NCBI GenBank assembly: GCA_023101885.1
Contig: JALPQD010000160.1
Span: 1,922,001-1,986,000 of the forward strand
From: Typhlomys cinereus
Taxonomy: Eukaryota; Chordata; Mammalia; Rodentia; Platacanthomyidae
Direction of reading: 5' to 3'
Length of the DNA: 64,000 bases
Shown here: positions 1 through 10,901 of the stretch, piece by piece
How positions within the stretch are numbered: the first letter of the stretch is position 1
Layout: each line of letters opens with the position of its first letter
The notes under the pieces: generated by a model
Seen by the model: the letters and a program-made list of their open reading frames with translations, nothing else
Told to the model about the DNA's origin: nothing
Databases searched by the model: none
Translations under genes and position numbers: made by a program

Positions 1-584
1 CTATGTGAGCAACATCTGCACAGAAGTGCCCGATGCAGACACTCACAAGCCCACAGATTTGGTCCTATCTCTCTGCCTCCTCAACCATCTCTCACCTTCA
101 TTTCAGTCGGCTTGAAACTGAGTGGCAGGCAGCATCAAGGAACAAAAGCAAGAAGCTCTAGGCTTCCAGCCCTACTACAGAGTTAGACACGGGTTTGGCA
201 GGAGAAAGAGCCGTAGGGTCTGTGATATTGTCATCTAGGCTGAGTTTCTGGGGCAGTAGCCCAAAGATTGGGGGGGGGGAATAGTGAGGGAAAAAGCATA
301 TGCCTATTGAAAGACCCATCACCACTCGAACTGTACTGACCTATGGGTGCATTTGGGCCCCACTGAAAACATCTAGTGTGGATGCATTGCATGGGAGTGC
401 AGGGTAGTAAGTGAGTATGGACTGGAGGAGAGAGAAAAGACTCAGAGAGCCCCCCCAAGCCGCTCACACCAGGATCTCCATGCCTGCTGGACTTCTATCA
501 ACACTTGTCACTGTGGGCCTGGTGACACCCTTGCTTGTCTCAGACGTCTTTCAACCACTGCTCTACAAGTGTCCTTTCATAATA
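1..584. other. Intronic sequence, nothing recognised
   Basis: NMNAT2 intron 6 by context. No exon, RNA or clear repeat seen. Confidence 0.6.
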
Positions 585-868
585 GATTGTCCTAGTCCAT
601 TCAAACTGCTATAACAAAATGCTATAGACTGGGTGACTTCCAAACAACAGGCGTTTATGTATCTAAGTTCTGGGTCCTGAAAATCCAAGATGAAGGAGTC
701 AGCAAGGGTGGTACCATATCATTGTGTTCTCAAGTGGGGGAAGGGGCTAGATAGCTCGGGGAGATGGGGGCCTTTTCTATCGGGGCACTAATTCCATTTG
801 CAAGGGGGCTGCACCCTCATGACCTAATGACTCCCAAAGATACTGACTCTGATTCTTAATACTATAGC
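585..868 (-). mobile_element. MaLR-type LTR fragment (MST/MLT1-like)
   Basis: TCCATTCAAACTGCTATAAC, GGGTGACTTCCAAACAAC and CCTCATGACCTAATGACTCC are the antisense hallmarks of mammalian MaLR LTRs. Old and diverged. Confidence 0.6.
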
Positions 869-869
869 T

Positions 870-1496
870 TGGGAGCTAGAGGGATGGCTCAGGGATTAAA
901 CCTTTGCCTTGCAAGCAAAAGGACCTGAGTTCAGATCCCAGATCTCACATACAAATGCCAGGCAGAAATTGTAGCAAACTATAATCCTGGCCTTGGAAGG
1001 TAGAGCCTGGAAAACCCCAGAGCAAAGCAATAGGGATGTAGAGCAATACAGGATAACACTTGATGTCTCTCTTGGGTCTCCATAGGCTCCATGATAGTTA
1101 ATCCCGGGTGTCAATTTGGCACACCTGGCATTAACTAAGATCAGCTGAGACCACCTGAAGAGATTATCCAGATAAACATATTTACAATACAAAGATCAGC
1201 CCTAGATCTGATCAGAACCTCTCTAGATCTGATTGGAACCTCCCAGTAGTGGACCAGATAAAAGGAACCACAGAACAGAAGACTAGTGGATGTCTGCCGT
1301 GACTTAGTCTGCCTCCAGCTTCAGCCACCACGCATGTCACCTCTGCCATGAAAGTCTGTTTCTCCCCTCTGGAACTGTAAGCTGAATAAATCTCCCTTTC
1401 TTCCTTAGGTTGTTTGACTTTGAATGCTCCCTTATAGCAACAGTTAAGAGTAACTGTTACTGCACACACACTCTAGTGCCCTCTGGTAAACACACG

Positions 1497-1528
<32 letters not shown>

Positions 1529-1530
1529 CT
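870..1530 (+). mobile_element. tRNA-derived SINE interrupted by an LTR-like element
   Basis: Body at 870-1092 (GGGATGGCTCAGGGATTAAA, GAGTTCAGATCCCAGAT, AACCCCAGAGCAAAGCAATA) and CA-rich tail with TAGTGCCCTCTGG at ~1456-1530. The LTR-like insert 1093-1455 separates them. Confidence 0.7.
1093..1455 (+). mobile_element. Rodent LTR-like repeat inside a SINE
   Basis: Starts with GTTAATCCCGGGTGTCAAT and ends with GCTGAATAAATCTCC followed by a TTAGGTTG...AGTAACTGTTAC end similar to MT-type LTRs. It carries an AATAAA near its 3' end. The family is uncertain. Confidence 0.55.
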
Positions 1531-1660
1531 CTTGGGGATTAACAGTTCAGGATATGAACTTCAGAAGGACACAAACATGGAGACCGTGACACAGGACAAG
1601 CTCTCTGCTGATGAATGAAGGGAGGCAAAGAAGAGGACACAGATGTTCTTGCTTCCTTAC

Positions 1661-1741
1661 CTACAAAGGTGAAGCGTTCCACAGGTGGACGGACGCAGCA
1701 GATCCGGCTGAGACTTTCTCCCACCTTTCCCAAGATCTTGG
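1661..1741 (-). CDS. NMNAT2: NMNAT2 coding exon 6 (residues ~150-177)
   Basis: 81-bp internal coding exon of nicotinamide mononucleotide adenylyltransferase 2, which makes NAD+ from NMN and ATP on Golgi-derived vesicles in neurons. Read on the minus strand it follows a CCCATAG acceptor and ends at TAG|GTAAGG. The translation includes [12 protein letters not shown] and [12 protein letters not shown]. Numbered from the preceding exons, the two adjacent cysteines fall at 164 and 165, the known palmitoylation sites that anchor NMNAT2 to vesicles. The exon opens with two bases completing an alanine codon begun by exon 5 and closes with one base of the next codon (Asp177 expected). It is in frame with no stop. 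The following exon, which should start the DENANLG segment, is outside the window. The identity is certain; the exon number assumes the human gene structure. Confidence 0.97.
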   Translation of the reverse strand, partial: PRSWERWEKVSAGSAASVHLWNASPL

Positions 1742-2179
1742 CTATGGGAGAAAGCAAGACAGACAGGGACTCACAATTGACCCTGGTGTTAGCCTGGCAC
1801 CAGGGCCACTGTGAACAATGGAGGTACATTAGAGAGGGCAGGGCAGGAGAGTCGAGGGCAGAAGGAGAGTGGAGAGAACAGAAAATAACAATACATTTTT
1901 TTTCTTCTGTTCACAATTCGAGATACAAGCATTGGGAGCTGCAGAATAAAATCACCTTTCTGGTCATGTTTCCTTTATTACCAAAAAATTTTTAAAGTTT
2001 AGGGACAAAAAAAAGGAAAATAGAGAAAATATACAGCTCCTCAATCTAGATATAACCACTACTAACACGGTCAAATGATTTATTTTCTTCTACTTAAAAA
2101 TGTGTATTATGCATGTCTGTCTATAAACATATGTCAGACTGTTCATTCCACAGGGATTTATGTTCTTGGCTCTCTTTTT

Positions 2180-2462
2180 TTTTATTTTATTTATTTTGCG
2201 TGTGTACGCATGTGTTTGCATGAATGTGTATGAGTGTGTGTGTCAGAGGGCACTGTGTGTCCCTCTGGAGGACCAAGGGAATCATCCTGGATTGCTTCTA
2301 CCTCCTTCTTGCTTTGCTCAGGGATTTTCCAGGCTCTGCCCACCAGGACCAGAAGTGCAGGCCACCGTTTTCGCCTGACATTTTTACATGGGACCTGGGA
2401 TTTGAACTCAGGACCTTCTGCTTGCAAGACAGAGTCTTAACCCCTAAGTCATGTCTTCAGCC
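2180..2462 (-). mobile_element. tRNA-derived SINE with 15-bp target duplication
   Basis: Complete minus-strand copy from the A-rich/CA tail to the tRNA-like head (CTTAACCCCTAAGTCAT). It is flanked by identical CTTGGCTCTCTTTTT at 2165-2179 and 2463-2477, proving insertion by target-primed reverse transcription. Confidence 0.9.
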
Positions 2463-2514
2463 CTTGGCTCTCTTTTTAACATTATGGATTGAATTCTAAA
2501 TGTTCCCTGTGGCA

Positions 2515-2865
2515 AGTAGTTTTAATTGTCAACCTGACAATGAAGAGAATTATTTCGTGAAGGCAAGTCTCTTAACGAGACCGTGGGACACTTTCCAGTT
2601 GATGCGAGAAGACCTGGCCCATAGCGAGGGAGACTATTTCCTGAGCAGGTGGATGAGATGGACAGAGGCGGTTCAGTAGCTTGGCAGACTGGCAAGTGAG
2701 TACGCATGCCCCTCTCAACTCTTCCTGTGCATAGGGCCAGTTTCCTCGGGTCCTTCGGGTAACTCGCCATGATGAGCAACTAGAACCAAGAATTGTGAGC
2801 ATAAATAAAAGCCCCCTGTTGCCCTAAGTGGCTCTGATCACATATTTATGTCAGCAATGTGAGGC
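2515..2865 (+). mobile_element. Rodent LTR-like repeat
   Basis: Opens TTTTAATTGTCAACCTGACA and closes with GCATAAATAAAAGCCCC. Same type as 1093-1455, 29286-29706 and 33520-33900. Confidence 0.5.
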
Positions 2866-3235
2866 TGGAATTAACACACCCTCAAGGGCCATGTGTTGAA
2901 GGCTTGGTCTCTGGCTGATAGCACTATTGGGACAGGGTAGATCTTTTGGGGATGAGTCTTGTAGAAGGAAGTTAGGTCACTGGGGGTATGTCCTGACCCT
3001 CCCTTCCCTGCTCTCTTTTTGCTTCCTGACCACTCTGGGATTAGCTGCTTTCTCTATCGTCCACGTCTATTGATGTAATGTGCACTCTGCTACCATGAAC
3101 CCAAAACAGCAACATGGCCAAGTGATTGTGCATGAGCACTTCTGGACCCCAAGCTAAAATAAACCTTCATTCCTCTACAGACAATTTCCTCAGGCATTTT
3201 GTCACAGTGATTGAAAGTTGCTGTGACAGACACAT
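2866..3235 (+). mobile_element. MT-type MaLR LTR
   Basis: GTGTTGAAGGCTTGGTCTC, GTTAGGTCACTGGGGG, GCTAAAATAAACC and TTTTGTCACAGTGATTG occur in the order of rodent MTD/MTE LTRs. Confidence 0.65.
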
Positions 3236-3609
3236 TCCATCATAAACATCTGCTCAGTGGGTTTTGTACCACATTTGTCCCTTAGATACTCGTCCCCACT
3301 GGACAGTAACAACTACATGCAAGGAGTCTCAGCCTAGGACAGAGGGGGCACACCGAGACTCACGCCTCCCCAGGCGGATGGGCTTCACTATCACCAGACC
3401 TCATGTGTGGCCAAGGGCAGGGTGCAGGTGGGGGTCTACTTCTCAGTGATCTCTCTGGGCTTCAGTTCAGAAACTTTCCCTGAACCCCTGTAAGTAGCTG
3501 TTCAGAAACTGGGAAATTCTGACTTTTCTTTGTGAATTGCACTGTTTATAAAAGATCAGCCATGTTACAGTATATGGTCCCTGGGCAGGAACAGCAGTCT
3601 GCACATCTG

Positions 3610-3785
3610 TCTCCTGGAATTTTCGTTTTGTTTTGTTTGTTGGAGATAAGTTCTTGTGTGTTACAAGCTGGGCTGAAGCTCGTTATGTAGCTCACACTAG
3701 TCTTGAACTCCTGAGACTCTTGTCTCCAGCTCCCAAGTTCTGAGACTTCAGGTGTCCGTCACCATGCCCAGTTTTGTCACTTGGA
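3610..3785 (-). mobile_element. B1 SINE
   Basis: Antisense B1: T-rich start, TATGTAGCTCACACTAG, TCTTGAACTCCTGAGACTC, then CACCATGCCCAG. Confidence 0.7.
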
Positions 3786-3884
3786 ATTGACCTGGAGGAA
3801 TCATGTACAACATGGACTATGGTGGGAACAGTACTGAATGTGAATTGAAATTTTAGTTCTTACACTTTTTTTTAATTATGGGGG

Positions 3885-4457
3885 AAGGTCAGGGAGAACA
3901 CAGGGTTTCATGTAGCCCAGGAAGACGGGCCTCAAATTCATTGTGTAGCTAAGGATGGCCTTGCGTTGTTGTTGCTGCTGCGGTTACTGTTGTTGTTGTT
4001 GTTCTTCCTCCTCCTCCTCCTTCTCCTCCTCTCCTCTTCTCTCTTCTTCTTCTTCGGTGTGAGTGTGTGCGTGTGCGTGTGCGTGTGTGTGTGTATCTTA
4101 TGTGCCTTTAGAGACCCAAGATTGAATTTAGAAGTCATCCTGGATTGCCACTACTTTTGCTTTGCTCTGGAATTTCCCACGCTCCAGCTTTTAGAACTGG
4201 AAACACAGACCACCACCATTTCCACCTGGTGTTTTTACATGGGATCTGGGATCCGAACTCAGGTCCTCTGATTTCGAGGCAGAGTCCTAACCCCTAAGCC
4301 ATCTCTCCAGCCCAGCCTGGAGCTTTTGATCCTCCTCCCTCCACCTCCCACATGCTGGGATATCCATGCCTGGTTTATGTAATGCTGGCGAGCAAACCCA
4401 GGGCCTTGTGCCTAATAGGCAGGCTCTCCACCAACTGGACCCCAGCTCCAGCCCCGC
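3885..4457 (-). mobile_element. B4-type SINE split by a younger insertion
   Basis: The left B1-like part (3885-3964, TTCATGTAGCCCAGGAAG, AAGGATGGCCTTG) continues after 4312 (TTTTGATCCTCCTCCC, then the ID-like GCAAACCCAGGGCCTTGTGC). The interval 3965-4311 is a later insertion. Confidence 0.65.
3965..4314 (-). mobile_element. tRNA-derived SINE plus pyrimidine tract, nested in B4
   Basis: A TTG/CTG/CTC-rich run (3966-4052) and TG repeat lead into a minus-strand SINE ending CTAACCCCTAAGCCATCTCT at ~4310. Confidence 0.75.
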
Positions 4458-4794
4458 CCTCTACCTTTGAGCTATGCAACCCATTTTCTCTTTGTCAAAG
4501 GAAAGACAGTATTAACATCATAGGATTCATGCATTCGGTTGCAACACAAGCAAAGGGCCGAGCATCGTCACGGCACATAGCGCTGGTGCTGAGAAAGGGT
4601 CAGTAGCCCTTGTTCTCTGTGACTGAGGGGGGGTGAGGAGCGTGGGCGTTGTGCATGCAGTGTGACTCAGGCCCTGCCACGTCCTCACTGTGACTTGGTG
4701 TGAGACCCTCAACCTTCCTGCAAGAGGTAGAGAAGAGTGCACCCTGTGTGTATTGAATTTCCACTTACGGCAATTATATGTCTATTTAAATGCA

Positions 4795-5135
4795 CGAAAA
4801 GGTACTTATCTCTCCTCTTCCCTCTTTCTCTGCTCTCTCTCTTTCTTTGTCTTTTCCCTCTCTTTCTTTCTCTGCTTCCCCTCTCTTTTCTTTCCTTTCT
4901 TTCCTCTTTTCTCTTCCTCCTCTTTCCTTCTTCTCTTCCTCTCTTGTTTCTTCCTCCTCCCTCCTCTTTTTCCTTTCTTCTCTCCCTACCATCTCTCTCC
5001 TCTCTTTCTCCTCTCTTCTATCTTCTCACTCTTCCTCCTCCTCCCTCCTTCTCTTTTTCCTCTTTCTTCTCTTCCTGTCATCTCTCTCCTCTCTTCTATC
5101 TTCTCCCTCTTCTTCCTCCTTCTCTTTCCAGATAG
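4795..5135 (+). repeat. 340-bp pyrimidine tract next to exon 5
   Basis: Nearly unbroken C/T on the plus strand with internal CTCCTCTCTTC repeats, i.e. purine-only in the NMNAT2 transcript. It ends ~75 bp from the exon 5 donor. Several long open frames here are composition artefacts. Confidence 0.95.
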
Positions 5136-5210
5136 ACCTACTGAATCAAAGACCGGGTCAGGCCCTCCACAGCATTGTGAAGACTGATAACTTTACCCAG
5201 TGCCCCCTAC

Positions 5211-5337
5211 CTGCAGTGGGTTTGGCGGACACATTGCTGTTCTGGTAAATGGGCTGGGGGTTCTCGTTCTGTGGCTGTCCAATCACAGGTGTCATGGAAG
5301 GTGTGTTCACATTGGAGAGGATGCAGCCAGTCACCCT
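5211..5337 (-). CDS. NMNAT2: NMNAT2 coding exon 5 (residues 108-149)
   Basis: 127-bp exon, 42 codons plus one base. The acceptor is TTTCTCTAG and the donor CAG|GTAGGG. It encodes [16 protein letters not shown], then [19 protein letters not shown], and ends KPTA. This belongs to the isoform-specific targeting and interaction region that separates NMNAT2 from NMNAT1 and NMNAT3; the catalytic core lies on either side of it. The trailing G pairs with CC from exon 6 to give Ala150. In the transcript direction, a ~340-nt purine-only stretch (4795-5135 on the plus strand as C/T) begins only ~75 nt past the donor. No frameshift or stop is present. Residue positions assume the human exon 1 length. Confidence 0.97.
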
Positions 5338-5494
5338 CTAGAGAAAGAGAGAAGCGTCGAGTCAGTGTGGTTAGCCCTGACATGGAAATGTACTTCCCAG
5401 TCATCTCACGGGGCCATCTGCTTGTGCAGCCCGAGAGACAGCCCTGGGGTAGGTTCTGGGCCCAGATGTACAATGCGGTCACTGTTGTCAGCAA

Positions 5495-5640
5495 GCAGAG
5501 TAGCTCAGCGGGAAAAGCGTGGGATGTGTTGTCACAAAGCCTTGGATGTCAATTTAGCCTCTGTCACCTTCTAGCTATGTGACCTTGGACAGTTTATCTC
5601 TCCTGAGCCTCAACTGGAGTCTAATAGCATACCTGTCTCT
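5495..5640 (+). mobile_element. MIR-like ancient SINE
   Basis: CTCTGTCACCTTCTAGCTATG then TGACCTTGGACAGTTTATCTC is the conserved MIR core and flank. Confidence 0.6.
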
Positions 5641-5724
5641 TTTTTTCCATTTAATGTGTATGTTGTATGTATGGGTGTAGGTGCATGTGTGGATGCACAT
5701 ATGTATGCAGTATGTGTGCACATG

Positions 5725-6095
5725 TCCTGGTTTGAATGTGAGCTACCCCCCCCGCCCCCTCCCTCCACATACAAGCTCATGTATTTGAATCCTTAACTGG
5801 TGTTAATGTTTGGAAAAGTTGTGACATCTGCAAGAGTTAGAACCTTCCTGGAGGAAGGGATGCCACAGGGGGCAAACCTGGAGGTTTGCTGGTTCCAGCC
5901 ATGCTTCCTCTTGCTCTTCTAGTCTCTCTGCCTCCTTGATGACTGCTGTGATGTGAACTGGCCTCCTGCTTCTGTCTCCAGCCACGCCTTCTGCTATGCT
6001 ATTTCCTCCATAATGGATTATATCCTTTCTGGAATTGTAAGTTAAATAAGTGCCTTTCTCCCTTAAGTTATTTGAGTCTGAATACTGTCTCACAG
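5725..6095 (+). mobile_element. MT-type MaLR LTR
   Basis: CCTGGTTTGAATGTGAG, TTAACTGGTGTTAATG, AACCTTCCTGGAGGAAG, and CTGTCTCACAGTAAG at the end, with AAATAAGTGCC as a diverged polyadenylation signal. Confidence 0.65.
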
Positions 6096-6164
6096 TAAGA
6101 AAGAAAAGCAAGTGCAATACTCTTCTACCTTATTCTTTGAAGCAAGATATCTCAATCAAAATAA

Positions 6165-6330
6165 ATAAGGTTAGTCTTGCTACCTAGCTTACTCTGGGGA
6201 TCCTCTGTCTCTGCCTTCCAAGGCTAGAATTATAGGCAGGTCACCACACCCACCTGACATTTATGTAGGTTATGGGTATCTGAACTCTGGTCCTCTTGCT
6301 AGAGCCTTAGCTGTTGAGCCATCTTCCACC
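6165..6330 (-). mobile_element. RSINE1-like SINE
   Basis: TTACTCTGGGGATCCTCTG, AGAATTATAGGCAGG, TTATGGGTATCTGAACTC and GCTGTTGAGCCATC. Confidence 0.5.
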
Positions 6331-6374
6331 TCCTCTTTTTTCTTTTCTTTTTTCTTTCTCTCATTTTTAAAAAA

Positions 6375-6409
6375 AAGTCTGTGTGTATGTGTGTGTGTGT
6401 GTGTGTGTG

Positions 6410-6450
<41 letters not shown>

Positions 6451-6686
6451 CAGAGAGCACTATGTGTCCCTGTGGAGGCCCAAGGGTGACTTTGGGAATC
6501 ATCCTGGATTGTTTCTCGCTCCTTTTTTTGCTTCGCTCTGGGATTTCCCAGGCTCTACCTTCGAGGGGCAGCAGTGAAGGTCACCACCATTTCCCCCTGG
6601 AGTTTTACATGGGATCCAGAATTTGAATTCAAGTTCTTCTGCTTGTGAGGCAGGGCCTTAACCCCTGAGTCATTTCTCCAGTCCCT
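6375..6686 (-). mobile_element. tRNA-derived SINE with (TG)n tail
   Basis: A TG repeat of ~65 bp (6383-6449) followed by ATGTGTCCCTGTGGAGGCCC and the antisense SINE body to CCCCTGAGTCATTTCTCCAG. Confidence 0.85.
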
Positions 6687-6714
6687 CTTTCTTTCTTTAA
6701 AAAAAAAGAAAAAA

Positions 6715-6812
6715 AGAATCTCAGGCAGGTCTCCTACTTGTATATAGCTGAGGATGACCTTGAACTCTTGATTCTCCTGCCTCTGGAGTGTTGGGATGAC
6801 AGGCCCCGACCT
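6715..6812 (-). mobile_element. B1 SINE fragment
   Basis: TATATAGCTGAGGATGACC, TTGAACTCTTGATTCTCC, GTTGGGATGACAGGCC. Confidence 0.65.
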
Positions 6813-7546
6813 CCTGTTTTTGGTGCAGTTACACGAGCAAGTACAAAGTGCTTCGAGAGCCCCTGGCAGCTGGCAGGAACTCTGAACAACCTTCTGTGTA
6901 TTGTGACTATGCACACTGTCCCTGCCTGCTTCGTGGCTCAGATGAGATCGTGTCTGCAAACGGCCCTGCAGGCTCGAGAAAGGTCAGCCCAGCATGCGAT
7001 CCTATCACCACCTGCAGTCTCTGAAGGCCAAGGGCGCCAATAAGGCCACCAGCTAGCGACAGGCGTCAGCAGAGCGGGATGTATTTGTGTCACAGGAAGT
7101 GCGGGGTGAGGTCCAAGTCTCACGCAGTGACCCAGACAGCATTCTCCAGTATTCTGAGTTCTCAGGCCCACCGCGCCCTCCGTGTCACAGAAAACATCCA
7201 GCTGAGAAGGGAGCATTCTTCGCAGTGGAGCGAGAAGCAGCCCTCCTTTTGCGCAGGGTCAGTGGGCAACAGAGAAATACAGAACCAAGTACTGACACAG
7301 GGTCCCGTCCCTGAAAGCCAGCATGTCGGGAAAGGTGGTCCCCTTTGCCCACTTGGATCAGAATCCTACAACTGAGGATCCTGGCGCCTCACAGGTGGCC
7401 AGGAGACCCTCTGGCACCTCCTCCACAGGGACTGGCAGGGAAGAAGGAAGCTGAAGCTAGGTGAGCATCCAGCAGCCTCTTCCTCCATCTTGTGTGTCCC
7501 CTGAAGCCCACTGGTCCACCCACCCCCAGCCAAGGCCCCGGATCAC
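6813..7546. other. Intron 4 unique sequence
   Basis: Single-copy-looking, moderately GC-rich, between a B1 and exon 4. No coding signal. Confidence 0.6.
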
Positions 7547-7625
7547 CTTCATGAGGTCCCGGTGGTGCTCCAGCACACTGCAGGTCGTCTGCCAGGTATC
7601 CTGGTAACACTCCCACGGGTCCACC
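7547..7625 (-). CDS. NMNAT2: NMNAT2 coding exon 4 (residues 81-107)
   Basis: 79-bp exon. The acceptor is GATGCAG; one base completes an arginine codon, then the reading runs [20 protein letters not shown] and HRDLMK up to the donor AAG|GTGATC. This is the W-rich segment of the nucleotidyltransferase fold, in the same place as the VDTWES segment of NMNAT1. The donor GTGATC is weaker than the GTAGGG/GTAAGG donors of the neighbouring exons but fits the expected boundary exactly. Phases match exon 3 (ends with two bases of the Arg codon) and exon 5 (starts at a codon boundary). No disruption is seen. Confidence 0.97.
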
Positions 7626-8827
7626 CTGCATCACAGGAGAAAGGTGGTCCTTTGTTTCCGTTCACGTTTTCACTCAGGGAACTGAGCAGACCTGGATCTC
7701 AAGTCACATAAAACCTGGGTGCAAGACACTATCTGGAGCTTCAGTTCCCTTCTCTACAAAATGAGGGAAGCCCAGCATGGGTCCAATGAGGAAAATGCCA
7801 GTGGGAGCCATCTTGGATTTAAAACCAGTTTTGCACTGTTCCCACTGGGAGGACTTGGTAAATTTTATATGCCTCGTGCCTACCAGAGTGTCTTGTGCTT
7901 ACTCTGATGAAGGAAGGGAATTCTCCTTGGGCCCCTGAAGGATTGTGAGAAGGAGTAAATGAGCCAGCACCTCGTCGAGTAGACAGAGAAGCTTGTTCTG
8001 CTTTGGTTGCATGGGGCTGGAGAAGCAGGGTACTTCCCATCTGAAGTGAGGCATGGCAGCCAGACTAGAGGATGCACACCCCCAAGCTAACCAAAACACT
8101 CTTGCATACAAGGCTGGGAAGTGAGCAGGAATCCAGCCCCAGACGGATGCCACATTTGGCCTTAACTGCCAACTTAATGAGCTGCTAAATTAGGATAGTT
8201 CCCAAACATCTTCTTAGCAGTGGATCCTTCCCTGTCCGCCCCTGCATGTGTGCATGCGCACCTCAGGTTTGCAGAGTTGAGATCTCACTAAATTGTAGGA
8301 GTCCACTCATGTGCCCTAAGCTAGTTCCCCCTGCTCTGCCCCTGTGTCCAACCTGAACAAATAGATCCGTGAATTCTAGGGAAAAACTCTGTCAGGCAGT
8401 AGGCACCCAGTAAATATTCCCTAGGTAAACAAAAGAATTATTCCAGAATCTTCTAAGCATATCCAAACAGGAGTGGCCTCTTGCCTAGTGTTTTCCTCAC
8501 TTGACTCATTTCCAGCACTGAGAGATGTTTCTAATCCTGACTTGATCTAGGATGCACAGTGTGGTTCTGGCCCTTTGAAAAAGCAACTGCTGTCCACCCA
8601 GCCGCTATCCACCCAGTTGCTGTCCTGAGGTGAATAGACAGTCTCCTGAGGGCACTACCTCTCACACAAATCACCATGCAGGTCTGCACCCATCACTCTT
8701 CAATTGTTACTGTCCCTTCCTTTACCACTCTCATTTCTATCTGTCCTTCCTCACTCTGAGGTTCAAGTCTCCACTCCGCACCTGGACCTTCTGAGAAACG
8801 TCTAGGAGCGGCTCATGTTTCCACATC
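7626..8827. other. Intron 3 unique sequence
   Basis: Contains a possible MIR tail (~8385-8430, CACCCAGTAAATATTCC) but otherwise nothing recognised. Confidence 0.5.
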
Positions 8828-8842
8828 AGAAATTCCAACACA
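8828..8842 (+). repeat. Left target site duplication of the L1 insertion
   Basis: AGAAATTCCAACACA, matching 14 of 15 bases of the copy at 11949-11963 on the other side of the L1. Confidence 0.9.
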
Positions 8843-9040
8843 TTGAGTATAATCCTTGCTGTGGGCTTGTTGTATACAGCTTTTATTATATTGATAAAGG
8901 TTCCTTCCATTCCAACCTTCTCTAGGGTTTTGATCATAAAGGGCTGTTGGATCTTGTCAAAAGCTTTTTCTGCATCTATCGAGAGTATCATGTGGTCTTG
9001 GACTTTGGACTGGTTTATATGGTGAATTACATTTATTGAT
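8843..9040 (-). pseudogene. Inverted 5' piece of L1 ORF2 (reverse transcriptase)
   Basis: On the minus strand this reads [13 protein letters not shown], then [14 protein letters not shown] and KPTARIILN, a standard L1 reverse transcriptase segment. It stops exactly at the left target duplication. About ten codons normally found between IILN and SGTRRG are missing across the rearrangement, as expected for twin priming with a small deletion. Confidence 0.95.
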
Positions 9041-10901
9041 CAGGAACTAGACGAGGCTGTCCACTCTCACCACTTCTATTCAATATTGTATTTGAAGTCT
9101 TAGCTGAAGCCACAAGACAAGAAAGGGACATAAAAGGGATTCAAATCGGCAAGAAAGAAGTCAAGTTATCTCTATTTGCAGATGACATGATCTTATACCT
9201 GAGTGATCCCAAAAACTCCACCAGGAAGCTCCTGGAACTAATACAGAAGTTCAGCAGGGTGGCAGGATACAAAATAAATGTGCAAAAATCAGTGGCCTTC
9301 CTATATGCCCAGAATGAAAAAAGTGAAAAAGCCCTGAGAGAAACAGTCCCATTTACTATAGCCCCTAACAAAATGAAATACCTTGGTATAAACCTAACCA
9401 AGGAAGTAAGAGACCTTTATGATGAAAACTTTAAAACCCTAAAGAAGAAATTGCAGAAGACACCAGAAGGTGGAAAGACCGCCCATGTTCCTGGATTGGC
9501 AGAATCAACATCATAAAAATGACCATCCTACCAAAGGCAATATACAGATTCAATGCTATACCAATTAAAATCCCAAAGCAATTCTTTAAAGAAGTTGACC
9601 AAACAATCTTAAAATTCATATGGAGGCACAAAAGACCCAGGATAGCAAAAACAATCCTGAGTAACAAAAACATGGCTGGAGGTATCACCATACCAAACCT
9701 TAGTCTATACTACAAATCCATAGTAATAAAAACAGCCTGGTACTGGCTCCAAAATAGACACACAGATCAATCGATAAGGGTTGAAGACCCAGATATAAGC
9801 CCACACGACTACAGCCATTTGATCTTTGACAAAGGGGCCCAAAAAATCCAATGGAAAAAGAACAGCATCTTCAACAAATGGTGCCGGCAAAACTGGATCT
9901 CCACATGCAGAAGATTAAAACTGGACCCGTACTTGTCACCATGTACAAGAATTAATTCCAAATGGATCAAGGACCTCAATATAAGGCCAGAGACTATAAA
10001 AACCATAGTTGAAAGGGTAGGGAACTCCCTTGAGCTGATTGGGCTAGGCCAACACTTCCTAAATGGACATCCAATAGCACAGTCACTACAACCAACACTC
10101 AACAGATGGGATCTTATGAAATTAAAGAGCTTCTGTTCAGATAAAGAGATTGTAACTCCAGCACAAAGGCAACCCACAGAATGGGAGAAAATCTTCACAA
10201 ACCACATATCTGATAGAGCTCTATTATCCAGAGTACACAAAGAATTTAGAAAACTAAACATCAAGGAAACAAATGGGCCAATTAAAAAATGGGCCTTGGA
10301 ACTTAAAAGAAACTTTACCAGGGATGAAATTAAAATGTCTAACAAATATCTTAAAAAATGCTCCACATCCTTAGCCATCAGGGAAATGCAAATCAAAACT
10401 TCCCTGAGATATCATCTCACCCCTGTCAGGAAGGCAAAAATCCACAATACAAATAACACCAAGTGCTGGAGAGGATGTGGAGAGAGGGGAACTCTCCTAC
10501 ATTGCTGGTGGGAGTGCAGGCTCATACAACCACTTTGGCGAGCTGTCTGGCAATTCTTAAAGAAGTTAAAGATTGAAATGCCATATGACCATGCTTTTCA
10601 ACTTTTGGGAATAACCCCCCATACAGCAAAATTTCACCTTGATAGCACAAGCACAACCATGTTCATAGCAGCACTGTTTACAATAGCAAAGTCATGGAAT
10701 CAGCCCAAATGTCCAACAGTTGATGAGTGGATAAGGAAAATGTGGTACATTTATACAATGGAATACTACTCAGCCATCAAAAATGATGAATTAATGCAAT
10801 TTGCCAGGAAATGGATGGAATTAGAAACAATTATATTGAGTGAAGTATCACGGACATGGAAAATTAAGCGCCGTATGTACTCCCTAATAGGTGGATCCTA
10901 G
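9041..10901 (+). pseudogene. L1 ORF2 C-terminal part, one frameshift
   Basis: Reverse transcriptase catalytic block with [11 protein letters not shown] (FADD codons at 9175-9186), a frameshift near 9455, then a continuous reading of ~460 codons to a stop at 10901. The second part holds PKAIYRFNAIPIKIPKQFF, the Cys-rich [18 protein letters not shown] and the terminal MEYYSAIKNDE block typical of L1 ORF2. The endonuclease domain and ORF1 are absent. The long open stretch suggests a moderately young insertion. Confidence 0.93.

Noticed and set aside
4690..5248. Long overlapping Ser/Phe/Leu-rich frames (up to 165 codons)
   Set aside because: They only translate a C/T tract in three frames; no start context, family or splice evidence.
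9519..10901. 460-codon frame as a host gene
   Set aside because: It is the C-terminal part of L1 ORF2, with twin-primed structure and target duplications.
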